A stretch of 34,150 bases of DNA from an uncultured Oscillospiraceae bacterium (GCA_949282975.1 CASDQY010000005.1:1-34150), one strand, 5' to 3'; shown: positions 8,771 through 16,692, numbered from the stretch's first letter. A program made the numbers and translations. The notes: generated from the letters alone by a model not told the origin.

Positions 8771-10108
8771 TTAAAATCCTTCCGTCTGTGGGGGAAGGAT
8801 CCCGTTTTCTTCCATCCAGGCCGCCAGATCTGCCAAACTGCGGTTGGACAAAGCTTCATAGCGCAGCCGCTTATCCCGCACAGGATTTTCCAGAGAAGGC
8901 AGGATTCCCATATTGCTGCCCATGGGCTGAAAATCCTTTCCAGGATACCGGCTGACATACCGGCTCAACGCCCCCAGCATGGTGGTTTCTGGGGGAAGGG
9001 CCGGGCTCTTTTCCTGGAGCCGCCGGGCCAGGTGCAGCCCGGCAAGCAAGCCGGACGCAGCACTTTCCATATAGCCCTCTACCCCGGTGATCTGCCCGGC
9101 AAAGAAGATCCGGGGATCTTTTCGCAGGGAAAAATCCCCTTCCAGCAGCCGTGGGCTGTCCAAAAAGGTGTTGCGGTGCATCACTCCATAGCGGTAAAAC
9201 TCCGCATGCTCCAAACCGGGGATCATAGAGAAGATCCGCTTTTGTTCCGGAAATTTCAGGTTGGTCTGAAACCCCACCAGATTATACAATTTCCCCTGGG
9301 GATCTTCCCGGCGGAGCTGAAGCACCGCCCAGGGACGGTGGCCGGTGCGGGGATCGGTAAGGCCCACCGGCTTCATGGGGCCGAACCGGATGGTGTCCTT
9401 GCCCCGCCGGGCCATGACTTCAATGGGCATACAGCCTTCATACACCGTAAACTGCTTCTGGTCCTCTTCGCTTAAGGGGGCACGTTCCCCTTCCACCAAA
9501 GCCTGGTAAAAAGCTTCGTATTCCTCCTTGTTCATGGGGCAGTTCAGGTAATCCTCTCCCTCCCCCTTCCCATAGCGGGAGGCAAAGAAGGCAATGGAGG
9601 TGTCTATGCTCTCCCCGCTGACAATGGGGGCGGCCGCATCAAAAAAAGCCAGCCGCTTCTGCTCCACCAACCGGCCGATGGACTGGGCCAGTTTCCCCTG
9701 GGTCAGCGGGCCGGTGGCCAGAATCACCCTTCCCTCAGGGATCTCCTCCACCATTTTTTCTTCCACGGTAATCAACGGATGGGCCTTGATGGCCCGGGTT
9801 ACTTCATCGGAAAAGCCCGCCCGTTCCACAGCCAGGGCCCCTCCCGCCGGAACCCGGTGCCGGTCCGCCGCCATCAGGCAGATGGAGCCCAGCCGGCGCA
9901 TCTCCTCTTTCAGCAGCCCGGCGGCGGAATCCAGCCGCTGGGCCTTCAGGGAGTTGGAGCAGACCAGTTCTGCAAATCCGGGATAGCGGTGTGCCGGGGA
10001 AAAGGCGGCGGGTTTCATTTCCAGAAGGGTCACCGGGATTCCCCGGCCGGCCAGCTGCCAGGCCGCTTCACAGCCCGCCAGTCCGGCTCCTACCACCGTT
10101 ACTCTCAT
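8771..10108 (-). CDS. trmFO: Methylenetetrahydrofolate-tRNA (uracil-54-C5) methyltransferase TrmFO
   Basis: FAD- and folate-dependent enzyme forming m5U54 in the T-loop of tRNAs. The 445-residue protein begins with the dinucleotide-binding motif VVGAGLAGCEAAWQLA and contains ELVCSNSLKA, ATGPLT, NCPMNKEEYEAFY and FAGQITGVEGYMESAASGL, the diagnostic blocks of TrmFO that separate it from GidA/MnmG. It overlaps topA by four bases (ATGA). The dprA-topA-trmFO order is conserved in Firmicutes. It draws on the same one-carbon pool as fhs at 22 kb. Confidence 0.97.
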   Translation of the reverse strand: MRVTVVGAGLAGCEAAWQLAGRGIPVTLLEMKPAAFSPAHRYPGFAELVCSNSLKAQRLDSAAGLLKEEMRRLGSICLMAADRHRVPAGGALAVERAGFSDEVTRAIKAHPLITVEEKMVEEIPEGRVILATGPLTQGKLAQSIGRLVEQKRLAFFDAAAPIVSGESIDTSIAFFASRYGKGEGEDYLNCPMNKEEYEAFYQALVEGERAPLSEEDQKQFTVYEGCMPIEVMARRGKDTIRFGPMKPVGLTDPRTGHRPWAVLQLRREDPQGKLYNLVGFQTNLKFPEQKRIFSMIPGLEHAEFYRYGVMHRNTFLDSPRLLEGDFSLRKDPRIFFAGQITGVEGYMESAASGLLAGLHLARRLQEKSPALPPETTMLGALSRYVSRYPGKDFQPMGSNMGILPSLENPVRDKRLRYEALSNRSLADLAAWMEENGILPPQTEGF

Positions 10109-12309
10109 ACTTCGTCCAATCCTTTTTCAAAATCGCAGTGCTCGTTTGAGCAGTAAATCTTTCCGTTTTTGCCGTTTTTGCGCAGCAGGGTTTTGCCGCA
10201 CACCGGGCAGGTGTCCTTTAGCGGCGTGTCCCAGGTCATAAAATCACAATCCGGATAGCCGGAGCAGCCGAAAAACTTTTTGCCTTTTTTGGAGGTCTTT
10301 TCCTCCAGTTCCCGACCGCAGCGGGGGCAGGTCCCCTCTGCTTTGGTGACCAGCCGCTTGGTGTTCTTGCACTCCGGATAGCCCGGGCAGGCCAAAAACT
10401 TGCCGAACCGGCCATGCTTGACCACCATGTTCCGACCGCACTTTTCACAGATCACATCGGTGACTTCATCCTGAAGCAGGATCTTTTCGCCGGTGATGTT
10501 TTGGTCGGCGGCCTCCAGCTCCCTTTCAAATTCCCCGTAAAAATCACGGATCACCTGTTTCCAGGGAAGCTTCCCCGCCTCCACCAGGTCCAACTGAGAC
10601 TCCATATTGGCGGTAAAGTCCACATCCACGATTTCGTGGAAGTTATCCGTAATCAGCTGGTTGGTCACCCGGCCCAGCTCGGTGGGCTTAAGCTGACGGC
10701 CCTCCCGCTCCACATAACGGCGGCTGAGCACCGTGCCGATGGTGGGGGCATAGGTGGAAGGACGGCCGATTCCGTTTTCTTCCAATGTCTTAATCAGGCT
10801 GGCTTCGGTGTACCGGGGAGGGGGTGCGGTAAAATGCTGGTTGCCCTGCAAATCCTGGAGCACCAGTTCCTCCCCCTCTTCCAAAGGCGGCAGCATTCCC
10901 TGCTGGGCCTTTTCCTCGTCCTTGGCTTCGTCGTAAAGCACGGTGTAGCCGTCAAATTCCACCCGATAACCGGAAGCCCCGAAGGCATAGCCGTTGGCGT
11001 CGATCAGCGCCCGCACCGTTTTCATGACGCAGCTTTCCATCTGGCTGGCCATAAACCGCTCCCACACCAATTTGTAGATCTTAAACTGATCGGCCGTCAG
11101 GCTGGACTTTGCCATGGCCGGCGTCAGCGAAGGGGTGGTGGGGCGGATGGCTTCGTGGCCGTCCTGGGCATTTTTGCTCTTATAGATCCGGGGGGTTTGG
11201 GGATAATACCCTTCCCCATAGGTGGAGAGGATATACTCTTTGGCCCCCTGCCGGGCTTCTTCGGAAAGCCGGAGAGAGTCCGTTCTCATATAAGTAATGA
11301 GACCCAGGGTGCCGAATCCCTCCACATCCATACCTTCGTACAGCTCCTGCGCCGCCTGCATGGTGCGGCGGGACTGAAACCCAAAGCGCCGGGAGGCTTC
11401 CTGCTGCAGGGTAGAGGTGATAAAGGGGGGCGGCGGAGATTTCTTCCGGGTGCCCAGTTTCACTTCCTGCACCACATAATGCGCCCCTTCCAACTGCCGG
11501 AGGATCCCATCGGCCTCCTCTTTGTTGTGCAGGGCGATCTTCTCCCCGTTTCTGCCCAGGAACTTGGCGGTAAATTCCTTGAAATGATCCTGTTTGTGGA
11601 GCACCGCTTCGATGGACCAGTATTCCTCCGGCACAAAGCTGAGGATCTCGTCCTCCCGCTTCACAATCAGGCTTACCACCACGCTCTGCACCCGCCCGGC
11701 GGACAAACCGCTGCGGATCTTTCGCCAAAGCAGGGGGCTGATTTTATAACCCACCAGCCGGTCCAGCACACGGCGGGCCTGCTGGGCATCCACCAGATCC
11801 ATATCAATGGTCCGGGGCGCAGCCATGCCGTTTTTCACCCCGGTTTTGGTGATCTCGTTGAAGGTCACCCGGTTTTGAAGCCCCTCCGGCAGTCCCAGCA
11901 AAGTGGTCAAATGCCAGCTGATGGCTTCCCCTTCCCGGTCCGGGTCGGTGGCCAGGTACACCATGCTGCTCTGCTTGGCCTGGGCCTTCAGCTCTTTGAT
12001 GGTGGCAGACTGGCTGCGGATATTGATATACTGGGGGGTAAAATCGTTTTCAATATCTACCCCCAGCTTGCTTTTGGGCAGATCCCGAATGTGCCCCATG
12101 GAGGCCACCACTTCGTATCCCCGCCCTAAATATTTTTTAATGGTCTTACCCTTGGCCGGGCTTTCCACGATCACCAGTTTTTTCCCGGCGCCCTTTTTTG
12201 CCGCCGGTTTTTTGGCAGTTTTGCGCTTAGGCTTTTCTGCCGCTTTCTGCACCGTGCTTCCTTCGGCGGAGGAAATATCCGCCGGTTGATGCTGCAGAGT
12301 ATCTGTCAT
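10105..12309 (-). CDS. topA: DNA topoisomerase I (type IA)
   Basis: Relaxes negative supercoils. 734 residues: a Lys/Ala-rich N-terminal extension of about 43 residues, then the TOPRIM domain starting KLVIVESPAKGKTI with the metal triad D122, D124, E126 in TDPDREGEAI, and the active-site tyrosine Y340 in LITYMRTDS. Three C-terminal four-cysteine zinc ribbons follow (starting CEKCGRNM, CPRCGREL and CPVCGKTL). The basic extension ahead of TOPRIM is unusual for the family core and probably adds non-specific DNA contact. The gene lies 23 bases after dprA and overlaps trmFO. Confidence 0.97.
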   Translation of the reverse strand: MTDTLQHQPADISSAEGSTVQKAAEKPKRKTAKKPAAKKGAGKKLVIVESPAKGKTIKKYLGRGYEVVASMGHIRDLPKSKLGVDIENDFTPQYINIRSQSATIKELKAQAKQSSMVYLATDPDREGEAISWHLTTLLGLPEGLQNRVTFNEITKTGVKNGMAAPRTIDMDLVDAQQARRVLDRLVGYKISPLLWRKIRSGLSAGRVQSVVVSLIVKREDEILSFVPEEYWSIEAVLHKQDHFKEFTAKFLGRNGEKIALHNKEEADGILRQLEGAHYVVQEVKLGTRKKSPPPPFITSTLQQEASRRFGFQSRRTMQAAQELYEGMDVEGFGTLGLITYMRTDSLRLSEEARQGAKEYILSTYGEGYYPQTPRIYKSKNAQDGHEAIRPTTPSLTPAMAKSSLTADQFKIYKLVWERFMASQMESCVMKTVRALIDANGYAFGASGYRVEFDGYTVLYDEAKDEEKAQQGMLPPLEEGEELVLQDLQGNQHFTAPPPRYTEASLIKTLEENGIGRPSTYAPTIGTVLSRRYVEREGRQLKPTELGRVTNQLITDNFHEIVDVDFTANMESQLDLVEAGKLPWKQVIRDFYGEFERELEAADQNITGEKILLQDEVTDVICEKCGRNMVVKHGRFGKFLACPGYPECKNTKRLVTKAEGTCPRCGRELEEKTSKKGKKFFGCSGYPDCDFMTWDTPLKDTCPVCGKTLLRKNGKNGKIYCSNEHCDFEKGLDEV

Positions 12310-12332
12310 AATCTCTATTCTCCTACTTATTG

Positions 12333-13514
12333 TTACCGTTTTTCATAGCGCCCGCCGCCCAGATTCCGCACCAGATCGTCCAATTCCAACTCTGTCAGAG
12401 CGGCGTTGACCTTTCCGGCGTCCTCCCCGGTGAGTTCGGCCAGTTCATTGGCCTGCATCACGCCGTTCAAGCTCTGATACACCTTAAGGGGGATACCGGA
12501 AAGCGGTGGCAATGCTTTCTGCAAATCAGCATCCGGTTGGGCCAAAGGCGAAGCAGGCCGGGCCTTTTCCTTCGCCGCCGAAACCGGCTCAACCGGTCGG
12601 CTGCCGGCCGGCGGTGTTGGAATCCGCAGATCGGCTCCCTCCAAGCGTTCCCGGTATTCGTTTAAGATATCCTCCACGCCGAACACCGGCTTGGCGCCAT
12701 CCCGAAGAAGGCCCACCACCCCGGAATACTGCCGGCTGAAGATATCCCTGGGCGGAACGCAGAACAGGTCCCGGCTCTGCTCTAACGTAGAGCGGGCGGT
12801 AAGCAGGCAGCCGCTGCGCTGGGGCGCTTCCACAATCACGACGCCGTCGCTCAAACCGCTGATCAAACGGTTCCGCACCGAAAAATAATGCTTGTTCACC
12901 GGATGGCCGGGCTCCAATTCGCTGAGCAGCAGTCCCTTCCGGGCAATGGCCCGGCGGAGCCTGGTGTTCTGGGTGGGATAATTGACATCCAAGCCGCAGG
13001 CTTCTACGCCGATGGTCATGCCGCCGGCCCGCAATGCGCCGTGATGGGCACGGCTGTCTCCTCCCACGGCACAGCCGCTGACAACCACAATCCCCTGTAA
13101 CGCCAGCTGATAGGCAAGCACACCGGCGGTATTGATCCCGTAATCGGAGCTGCTCCGGCTGCCCACCACGCCGATGGAAACGGGTTGATTGAGCAAACTC
13201 ACATCTCCCAGATAATACAGCACCACCGGCGGATTGTAGATGTGCCGCAGCCGCTGGGGATAATCAGGATCCTGCCAGGTCAAAATGCCGATGCCCAAAG
13301 CCCGGCACTGTTCCAGCACCCGCCGGGCGGAGGACAGGTCTTTCTTGCCCAACACGGCCAAATGATTGGGATGCAGGCCGGTAACTTCCGGAAAATCTTC
13401 CGGTTTGGTGCGGTATACCGCTTCTGCTCCACCCATAGCCTGCCCCAATGCCGCCGCCAGATGATCTCCCACATGAAAACATTGACTCAGCCAAATCCAA
13501 TACAGCGCTTCCAT
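12333..13514 (-). CDS. dprA: DNA-processing protein DprA (Smf)
   Basis: Single-strand DNA binding, RecA-loading protein of natural transformation. 393 residues: N-terminal helical domain, Rossmann-like core from about residue 100 with VGSRSSSDYG, TIGVEACGLDVNYP, SVRNRLISGLS, VEAPQRSGCLLTA and LFCVPP, a Pro/Ala-rich linker, and a C-terminal winged-helix of about 60 residues. The usual SGxARGID block reads SGCAVGGDSRAHHGAL, so the arginine is lost. Competence in this organism is not shown by anything in the window. Strong Shine-Dalgarno AGGAG precedes the ATG. Confidence 0.95.
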   Translation of the reverse strand: MEALYWIWLSQCFHVGDHLAAALGQAMGGAEAVYRTKPEDFPEVTGLHPNHLAVLGKKDLSSARRVLEQCRALGIGILTWQDPDYPQRLRHIYNPPVVLYYLGDVSLLNQPVSIGVVGSRSSSDYGINTAGVLAYQLALQGIVVVSGCAVGGDSRAHHGALRAGGMTIGVEACGLDVNYPTQNTRLRRAIARKGLLLSELEPGHPVNKHYFSVRNRLISGLSDGVVIVEAPQRSGCLLTARSTLEQSRDLFCVPPRDIFSRQYSGVVGLLRDGAKPVFGVEDILNEYRERLEGADLRIPTPPAGSRPVEPVSAAKEKARPASPLAQPDADLQKALPPLSGIPLKVYQSLNGVMQANELAELTGEDAGKVNAALTELELDDLVRNLGGGRYEKR

Positions 13515-13546
13515 AACGGTCTCCTTCCAGACGGAATCATAGGGAG

Positions 13547-14350
13547 TCAGAGCGATTGAGCAGGACGGCGCAGCATCTCCCAGGTGAGGATCCCGGCCGC
13601 CATGGCAGCGTTGAGTGATTCCGCTTTTCCCGCCATGGGAATGGTAATCCGAAGCCGGCAGCAGGAAGAAATCTCCTCCGGCAGGCCGTTCCCTTCATTC
13701 CCGATGACTAAAATCACATTGGGGCCAAACGGCACCTCGGTGACCGGGCGGGCATCCCCGCCCACCACAGCGGCACAGGTCAGAAAGCGTTCCCCCAAGC
13801 GAAGCAGGTCCGCCCGAGGATCTTCCGAGCGGTAGACCGGAATGCGAAATGCGCTGCCCATGGCTGCCCGAAGGGTTTTCAGCGCAAACAGATCGCAGCA
13901 ATCCCTGGAAAGGATCACCCCATCCACCCCCAAAGCTTCGGCGGTGCGGAGAATGGTCCCCACATTGCCGTTATCCTGTAAGCCGTTGAGGAACAGAAAC
14001 CGCCCTTTCTTCCCTATTGTATCCATATGGTGGAGTTTGTCAAGCCTTTTGCAAACGGCAAAACAGCCCCGGCTGTTGCCGGTTTGGGTCATTTTCTCCT
14101 CCAGCTCCGGCGAAATCAGATTGATTTCCGTCCCAAGTTCCCGGGCCTGTTCCAGCAAATCGGGGCGGTTTTTTTGCAGTTCCGGCCCGGCATACAGCCG
14201 CAAAATGTTCACGCCGCTGTCCAGCGCCTCCTGCACCAGCTTTACCGTTTCCAGGGCAAAACAGCCGGTCTCTTCCCGGTAGGAACGGGAGCGGGCCAGC
14301 TTGATGTATTCCTTGATTCCTTTGTTATCTTTGGAGGTAATGTGATTCAA
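13547..14350 (-). CDS. SpoU/TrmH-family RNA 2'-O-methyltransferase
   Basis: About 267-residue SPOUT methyltransferase, probably acting on 23S rRNA or tRNA ribose; exact target unknown. An N-terminal substrate-binding domain (LARSRSYREETGCFALETVKLV) precedes the catalytic SPOUT knot with NGLQDNGNVGTILRTAEALG, VILVIGNEGNGLPEEI and IPMAGKAESLNAAMAAGI. A longer open frame exists upstream, but it runs through the rplT terminator, so I place the start at TTG 14350, ten bases after AAGGA. The gene follows infC-rpmI-rplT, a frequent Clostridia arrangement. Reading must pass the terminator unless another promoter exists. Confidence 0.92.
   Translation of the reverse strand: MNHITSKDNKGIKEYIKLARSRSYREETGCFALETVKLVQEALDSGVNILRLYAGPELQKNRPDLLEQARELGTEINLISPELEEKMTQTGNSRGCFAVCKRLDKLHHMDTIGKKGRFLFLNGLQDNGNVGTILRTAEALGVDGVILSRDCCDLFALKTLRAAMGSAFRIPVYRSEDPRADLLRLGERFLTCAAVVGGDARPVTEVPFGPNVILVIGNEGNGLPEEISSCCRLRITIPMAGKAESLNAAMAAGILTWEMLRRPAQSL
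14016..14043 (-). promoter_or_regulatory. Possible sigma-A promoter inside the SpoU methyltransferase gene
   Basis: Minus strand: TTGACA (14043-14038), 16-base spacer, TACAAT (14021-14016). It would start transcription within the methyltransferase gene and could feed dprA-topA-trmFO. Very close to consensus, but coding sequence can produce such a match by chance. Confidence 0.5.
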
Positions 14351-14376
14351 TCCAAACCCATCCTTACTTTTGCTTA

Positions 14377-14412
14377 CAAAAAACACCCATGGGCAGCGTC
14401 CCACAGGTGTTT
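14377..14412 (-). terminator. Intrinsic terminator after rplT
   Basis: Minus strand: a 13-bp stem (AAACACC…GGG with CCC…GGTGTTT, two G·T pairs), six-base loop ACGCTG, then six T. It begins ten bases after the rplT stop and ends about 27 bases before the start of the SpoU gene. Confidence 0.9.
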
Positions 14413-14421
14413 GAGTGTTTC

Positions 14422-14778
14422 TTATTTCAATGCAGCCTTGGCGGTTTCGCACAGGGCAGTGAAAGCAGCCTCATCGTGGATAGCGATCTCAGAAAGCATC
14501 TTCCGGTTCATGGCTACGCCAGCCTTTTTCAGACCATTCATAAAGGTGGAGTAGTTCATGCCGTTGAGCTTGCAGGCGGCAGAGATCCGGGTGATCCACA
14601 GCCGACGGAAATCACGCTTCTTCAGACGGCGGCCGATGTATGCGTACTGGCCGGATTTCATCACCGCTTCCTTTGCGGTTTTAAACAGCTTGGATTTACC
14701 GCCCCAGTAGCCCTTGGCCAGCTTCAGGGTCTTTTTTCTTCTTTTACGGGTCGCCAAAGCGCCTTTTACTCGTGCCAT
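14422..14778 (-). CDS. rplT: 50S ribosomal protein L20
   Basis: 118-residue primary binding protein of 23S rRNA, needed early in 50S assembly, and by family the translational or transcriptional repressor of its own operon through an mRNA leader. Starts [24 protein letters not shown] (N-terminal basic extension) and contains [18 protein letters not shown], a diagnostic block. Last gene of the infC-rpmI-rplT operon, followed at once by a strong terminator. Confidence 0.98.
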   Translation of the reverse strand: MARVKGALATRKRRKKTLKLAKGYWGGKSKLFKTAKEAVMKSGQYAYIGRRLKKRDFRRLWITRISAACKLNGMNYSTFMNGLKKAGVAMNRKMLSEIAIHDEAAFTALCETAKAALK

Positions 14779-14835
14779 ATCGGTTTACCTCCCATAGTCC
14801 ATACAAAATTGAATTGTGGTTCTCCCCATGGGTTC

Positions 14836-15033
14836 TTATTTATAGGGGATCATCTTTTTGATAGCGGCTACATTGCTCTTATCGGCATAACCGCCTTTGC
14901 GCAGGCCTCTTTTGCGCTTGGTGCTCTTCTTATTCAGAATGTGAGACTTATAAGCGTGCGCACGCTTGACTTTCCCGTTTTTGGTCAGGTTGAAACGCTT
15001 TTTAGCACCGCTGTGAGTCTTTTGTTTAGGCAT
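14836..15033 (-). CDS. rpmI: 50S ribosomal protein L35
   Basis: 65-residue, strongly basic protein of the large subunit: [24 protein letters not shown] and the C-terminal [11 protein letters not shown] with IKKMIPYK match L35 throughout. Middle gene of the operon, 46 bases after infC and 57 bases before rplT, with GGAGG-like sequence just before its ATG. Confidence 0.98.
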   Translation of the reverse strand: MPKQKTHSGAKKRFNLTKNGKVKRAHAYKSHILNKKSTKRKRGLRKGGYADKSNVAAIKKMIPYK

Positions 15034-15079
15034 AACTAGGTTCCTCCTTCATATTGCTTTGCTTTCTAACGCATAGGGC

Positions 15080-15604
15080 TTATTTTTTCGCCTTGTCCAC
15101 CATAAACATGGACAGGCTGCGCCCTTCCATCTTCGCCGGCTTATCCACCGTTCCGTATTCGGCGCAGGCCTGCTGAAAGCGTTCCAGCAACGCCCGGCCC
15201 AATTCCTGGTGAGCCATTTCTCTGCCCCGAAAACGCACCGAAACCTTCACCTTGTTCCCCGCCTTCAAAAACTTGATGGCGTTGTTGATCTTGGTATTGA
15301 GGTCGTGATCGTCGATGTTGAGATTCATCCGCACTTCTTTAACCTCGATGGTTTTCTGGTTTTTGCGGGCTTCCTTTTCCCGCTTGGCCTGCTCGTAACG
15401 GTACTTTCCGTAATCCATGATCCGGCAGACCGGGGGCTTTGCGTGAGGCGCAATGTTAACCAGATCTAGTCCCTTCTGCTGGGCCAGTTCCAGCGCCTGC
15501 CGGGAAGACATAATCCCAAGCTGCTGTCCGGCAGCATCCACAACCCGAACTTCCTTTTCCCGGATTGCTTCGTTGATGAGCACCTCTTTGCTGTTGTTAG
15601 CGAT
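15080..15604 (-). CDS. infC: Translation initiation factor IF-3, probable ATC start
   Basis: Binds the 30S subunit, prevents subunit joining and checks start codons. Two-domain IF-3: N-domain with EVLINEAIREKEVRVVDAAGQQLGIM, linker APHAKPPVCRIMDYGKYRYEQAK, C-domain with VRMNLNIDDHDLNTKINNA and VSVRFRGREMAHQELG. The ATG at 15619 would open the frame MEVFF, but the Shine-Dalgarno GGAGG lies within those first codons; it is eight bases before an in-frame ATC at 15604, from where the protein aligns with normal IF-3 N-termini. I therefore choose ATC (about 174 residues). Non-AUG infC starts with autoregulation are known from E. coli (AUU). First gene of the rpmI-rplT operon. Confidence 0.95.
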   Translation of the reverse strand: MANNSKEVLINEAIREKEVRVVDAAGQQLGIMSSRQALELAQQKGLDLVNIAPHAKPPVCRIMDYGKYRYEQAKREKEARKNQKTIEVKEVRMNLNIDDHDLNTKINNAIKFLKAGNKVKVSVRFRGREMAHQELGRALLERFQQACAEYGTVDKPAKMEGRSLSMFMVDKAKK

Positions 15605-15789
15605 GAAAAACACCTCCATGCGTTATTTGCGGTTCGCAAAAACAAAACGCAGACCTCTGCGTCTGCGCTCTCAACCGTTCCAAAGCAGCCGAAACCACGC
15701 CGGTTCGGCCTTTTCAGAGGAGATTGACCTGTGTTAAGCATCTTTCAGCCCACAGGTGAGAACGAAGATGGGTTCTGCTTTGTTTTCGA
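15605..15789 (-). promoter_or_regulatory. infC leader RNA, probable L20 autoregulatory leader
   Basis: About 185 untranslated bases between the promoter and infC. Visible on the minus strand are a short stem AGAAC/GTTCT, a stem ACCTGTG/CACAGGT, a GC-rich hairpin near GGCCGAACC, and an intrinsic terminator at 15641-15662. Low-GC Gram-positive infC operons carry an L20-binding leader that terminates early when L20 is in excess; position, length and built-in terminator fit that class. The assignment rests on architecture, not on a covariance match. Confidence 0.7.
15641..15662 (-). terminator. Regulatory terminator in the infC leader
   Basis: Minus strand: ACGCAG, loop AGGT, CTGCGT, then TTTGTTTTT. 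A second copy of CGCAGA lies just upstream, giving an alternative partner for the 3' arm and hence a possible antiterminator. It ends 37 bases before the ATC start of infC. Confidence 0.75.
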
Positions 15790-15795
15790 TTTAGT

Positions 15796-15824
15796 ATTGT
15801 ACCACAGCGGCAAAAATCTGTCAA
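15796..15824 (-). promoter_or_regulatory. Sigma-A promoter of infC-rpmI-rplT
   Basis: Minus strand: perfect TTGACA (15824-15819), 17-base spacer, TACAAT (15801-15796). It lies directly after the yabR-like gene; the -35 overlaps the end of an AT-rich palindrome (AAGCAAAA/TTTTGCTT) at that gene's stop. Predicted start of transcription is about 15789. Confidence 0.9.
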
Positions 15825-15837
15825 GCAAAATTTTTGC

Positions 15838-16344
15838 TTACCGCCTGCGGCCTCCGCCGCCCCGGCGGGATACCTCGTGGTTTTTCTTAATGCCGCTGAG
15901 TTTTTCGTCGCTGCTGGCCATAAACCGGCTGAGCATATCGTCGAAACTCTGGTTTCCGGTGGGTGTTTTATCAAACCCGCCGCTGTAATACTGGGCCTTG
16001 GGCCGGCTGTTCTGGGAAGGACGGGGCTTGGAAGCACCGGAACGGCCTTCCCGAGGGGCGCCGCCCTCTCGATGGCCGCCCTCCCGGCGGGAATCCCTCT
16101 TTTGGGGAGGGGGAAGGGTTTTTTTGATGGAAAGGGCAATCTTTCCGTCCTCAGACACGTTGAGGATTTTTACCTTCACCGTCTGCCCTTCCTGCAAAAA
16201 ATCATTGATGTCATTGACATAGCTGTTGGCCACTTCGGAAATGTGCACCATGCCGGTCTTGCCCGGCTCCAGCTCTACAAATGCCCCAAATTTGGTAATA
16301 CGGTTGACCTTTCCTTCTACGATGGACCCTACCTCAAACTGCAT
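15838..16344 (-). CDS. S1-domain RNA-binding protein, YabR/GSP13-like
   Basis: About 168 residues. One S1 domain occupies the first 75 (FEVGSIVEGKVNRITKFGAF, KTGMVHISEVAN, VKVKILNVSEDGKIALSIKK), followed by a low-complexity Arg/Gly/Ser/Pro tail ending in RRGGGGRRR that resembles RGG-type RNA-binding tails. B. subtilis YabR, in the same place after divIC, is about 40 residues shorter. I chose the ATG at 16344, preceded by AGGAGG at 11 bases, rather than the TTG nine codons earlier that would place that site inside the gene. A ribosome- or mRNA-associated role is inferred from the family. Confidence 0.9.
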   Translation of the reverse strand: MQFEVGSIVEGKVNRITKFGAFVELEPGKTGMVHISEVANSYVNDINDFLQEGQTVKVKILNVSEDGKIALSIKKTLPPPQKRDSRREGGHREGGAPREGRSGASKPRPSQNSRPKAQYYSGGFDKTPTGNQSFDDMLSRFMASSDEKLSGIKKNHEVSRRGGGGRRR

Positions 16345-16404
16345 GAAAACGGTTTCCTCCTGCTTCGGCAATCTCTTTCTCTCAAAAATTTATCGGTTCG
16401 GCTG

Positions 16405-16692
16405 TCAGCCGCCAATATCAATATAAACCCGCTCGTCGGGATACACCAGGCCCAGCTTCTCCCTGGCCAGCTTCTGGATATACTCGTCGTCCACGCCCCG
16501 ATCAATCATTTCCTGGTATTCCTGGTTCAGCACAGTCTGCTCGTCAATCTGCTGCTGCACCTGCTGGATCTCCCGGTTCTTTTCCCGATAGGAATTGGTG
16601 ATGAAAATCATCATGATCCCCACATAGATGGTTAGCGCAACCACCGCCACAATGACGACGATCCGGCGTTTACGTTTTTTTGTGGCCGCCAT
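16405..16692 (-). CDS. divIC: Septum formation initiator, DivIC/FtsB family
   Basis: 95-residue bitopic cell-division protein of the DivIB-FtsL-DivIC (FtsQLB) complex. A basic cytoplasmic N-terminus (MAATKKRKRR), one membrane helix (IVVIVAVVALTIYVGIMMIF), an extracellular coiled coil (EKNREIQQVQQQIDEQ) and the family tail DDEYIQKLAREKLGLVYPDE. Its start lies within yabQ (23-base overlap). Because DivIC is needed in growing cells while yabP/yabQ are sporulation genes, it needs its own expression; a promoter in yabQ (16754-16783) would supply it. Confidence 0.93.
   Translation of the reverse strand: MAATKKRKRRIVVIVAVVALTIYVGIMMIFITNSYREKNREIQQVQQQIDEQTVLNQEYQEMIDRGVDDEYIQKLAREKLGLVYPDERVYIDIGG

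Noticed and set aside
10414-12129. A 571-codon open frame opposite topA
   Set aside because: Antisense shadow of a well-identified gene; composition is low-complexity and no motif is visible.
14351-14452. 34-codon upstream extension of the SpoU methyltransferase
   Set aside because: Encoded by the rplT 3' end and its terminator hairpin; not conserved-looking; TTG 14350 has a proper site.
15466-15741. A 91-codon minus-strand frame in the infC leader, possible leader peptide
   Set aside because: It extends out of frame into infC and covers structured leader elements; no good ribosome site. A shorter peptide cannot be excluded but nothing supports it.
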